Source of the DNA: Planctomycetaceae bacterium
Lineage (GTDB): Bacteria > Planctomycetota > Planctomycetia > Planctomycetales > Planctomycetaceae
NCBI GenBank assembly: GCA_028284145.1
Contig: JANQSH010000018.1
Span: 1 to 32,736, forward strand
Direction of reading: 5' to 3'
Length of the DNA stretch: 32,736 bases
Below the pieces are notes generated by a model, which ran no database searches, was not told the DNA's origin, and saw only the letters and a list, made by a program, of their open reading frames with translations. Positions 32,167 to 32,736 of the stretch are shown piece by piece. A program made the translations under genes and the position numbers. Position 1 is the stretch's first letter. Each line of letters begins with the position of its first letter.

Positions 32167-32592
32167 CTACAACGGCCAGTCGCGCAGAATTCGCTCGGTC
32201 TCTTCGGAGTGGCCACTCTCGTCGCGGACCATGTCTTCCAGTTGCACGGCCAGCCCCTTATCGCCGAACTCATCTGCCTGCTGTGCCCGTTCGGTGTAGC
32301 TATCGCGCGCTTTCAGTTCTGCCGCAAGAACGGCTTCGAGCATTTCGCGATTGTTATTTGCTTCCTTCACCGGTGCAGCGGTCGTCGTTGGCTCGCCTCC
32401 CAGTGCGACAATTTTGTTCGCCAGATACTGAGCATGTAATTGCTCATCTGCCACTTCCGCCAGGAAAAACTGTGCGAGCTGCGGACGATATGGCCCAGTA
32501 CATTTGGCTGCGTATGTGGTGTATTGAATGATGGCGGAAAACTCGTTTGCCAGGTCTTCATTCAGTTTTTCAATCAGAGTCACCTTGTCCAT
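32167..32592 (-). CDS. Ferritin-like domain protein (bacterioferritin-type)
   Basis: A 141-residue four-helix-bundle protein with start ATG 32592 behind AGGAG. Metal-site patterns are visible: E in LANEFSAIIQYTTYA (helix 1), E-x-x-x-E-x-x-H in LAEVADEQLHAQYL (helix 2), E in LAAELKARDSYTERAQQA (helix 3) and E-x-x-H in RDESGHSEETERIL (helix 4), consistent with a di-iron centre. Members store or oxidise iron, or act in oxidative stress. The length is close to the bacterioferritin/rubrerythrin-related group without a rubredoxin domain. A possible promoter uses the end of the R1 copy just upstream. Confidence 0.88.
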   Translation of the reverse strand: MDKVTLIEKLNEDLANEFSAIIQYTTYAAKCTGPYRPQLAQFFLAEVADEQLHAQYLANKIVALGGEPTTTAAPVKEANNNREMLEAVLAAELKARDSYTERAQQADEFGDKGLAVQLEDMVRDESGHSEETERILRDWPL

Positions 32593-32635
32593 GATATTCT
32601 CCTTTCGAGCGTCATTGATGCTTTTACAGCATTAC

Positions 32636-32665
32636 ATTATAGAGCAGTTTACCTTTTCGTGTGAC
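32636..32665 (-). promoter_or_regulatory. Possible promoter of the ferritin-like gene formed by R1
   Basis: On the minus strand, GTCACA (32660-32665) within R1 is followed 18 bases later by TATAAT (32636-32641). The TATAAT arises at the junction of the R1 end TCTA with TAAT of the flanking DNA. It lies 44 bp before the ATG. The -35 match is 4 of 6. Inference only. Confidence 0.35.
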
Positions 32666-32736
32666 ACTTTTCGCTCGTGGGAGCCTGTATTTGCAGATCA
32701 AAGGACGTGCATCGCGCCACAAGAGAGCGTAATACG
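32640..32736 (-). repeat. R1 repeat, cut by the window end
   Basis: TAGAGCAGTTTACCTTTTCG at the low end, then TGTGACACTTTTCGCTCGTG, GGAGCCTGTATTTGCAGATC and AGAGAGCGTAATACG at the edge. It is nearly identical to the R1 copy at 25016, with about two differences over 95 bp, so both probably stem from a recent event. Confidence 0.95.

Noticed and set aside
6118-32736. R1 as a CRISPR array
   Set aside because: Copies are kilobases apart, occur in both orientations and lack regular spacers; no cas genes are present.

Overview
The window looks like chromosomal DNA of a planctomycete (Planctomycetota, probably class Planctomycetia). The support is family content: a PVC-type membrane-bound dehydrogenase with HEAT repeats and a C-terminal CxxCH heme domain, a secreted ThuA-like protein, a DUF6807 protein, a DUF1559 fragment, Tat-exported sugar-isomerase-like and transglutaminase-like proteins, PQQ-propeller and Asn/Gly-rich lipoproteins, and a formaldehyde-activating enzyme (Fae) of the tetrahydromethanopterin C1 route. 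Genus and family cannot be resolved by reading. No rRNA or tRNA gene, CRISPR array, intact insertion sequence or phage module was seen.

Layout. (1) 1-3.9 kb is accessory. It holds a probable integron attC site (91-190) with two attC-like half sites, a membrane-anchored protein of unknown function, a HEPN protein coupled to a small partner with a BolA-like pattern, a Kv-type potassium channel with a terminator, an unknown membrane protein, and a ParE/RelE-type toxin-antitoxin pair. This resembles a decayed cassette array without integrase. (2) 3.9-7.5 kb: an HDOD protein, a two-TM potassium channel with a TrkA-N domain, and a MoxR ATPase. (3) 7.9-11.4 kb: an Asn/Gly-rich lipoprotein, fae, and a divergent ATP-grasp enzyme. 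(4) 11.5-16.3 kb: secreted ThuA, the 1023-aa PVC dehydrogenase/cytochrome, and a pseudopilin. (5) 16.5-25 kb: DUF6807, a ClpP-like protein, a transglutaminase, a sugar isomerase-like protein, PspA/IM30, an ECF-like sigma factor, a LarA-like protein and a GGQ release-factor-like protein. (6) 25-32.7 kb: glmS, a PQQ-propeller lipoprotein, a KaiC-like ATPase, a BioF2/FemAB-type acetyltransferase, a DUF1559 pseudogene and a ferritin-like protein.

The most striking feature is an interspersed repeat of about 103 bp, called R1 here. From 6.1 kb to the right edge it occurs in 13 intergenic spaces and never inside a gene. R1 begins with TTAGAGC and the palindrome GAGCGTATTACGCTC and ends with AAGGTAAACTGCTCTA. 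Its ends are fused to genes: they contribute the stop codon of four neighbouring genes, supply the Shine-Dalgarno and reach the start codon of two others, and may form a -10 box for another. Three copies are interrupted in their central part by other DNA, including two further repeat families (R2, about 103 bp; R3, about 45 bp). One space between convergent genes is exactly 13 bp of R1 palindrome. R1 is absent from the first 6 kb, which agrees with a separate origin for the cassette-like region.
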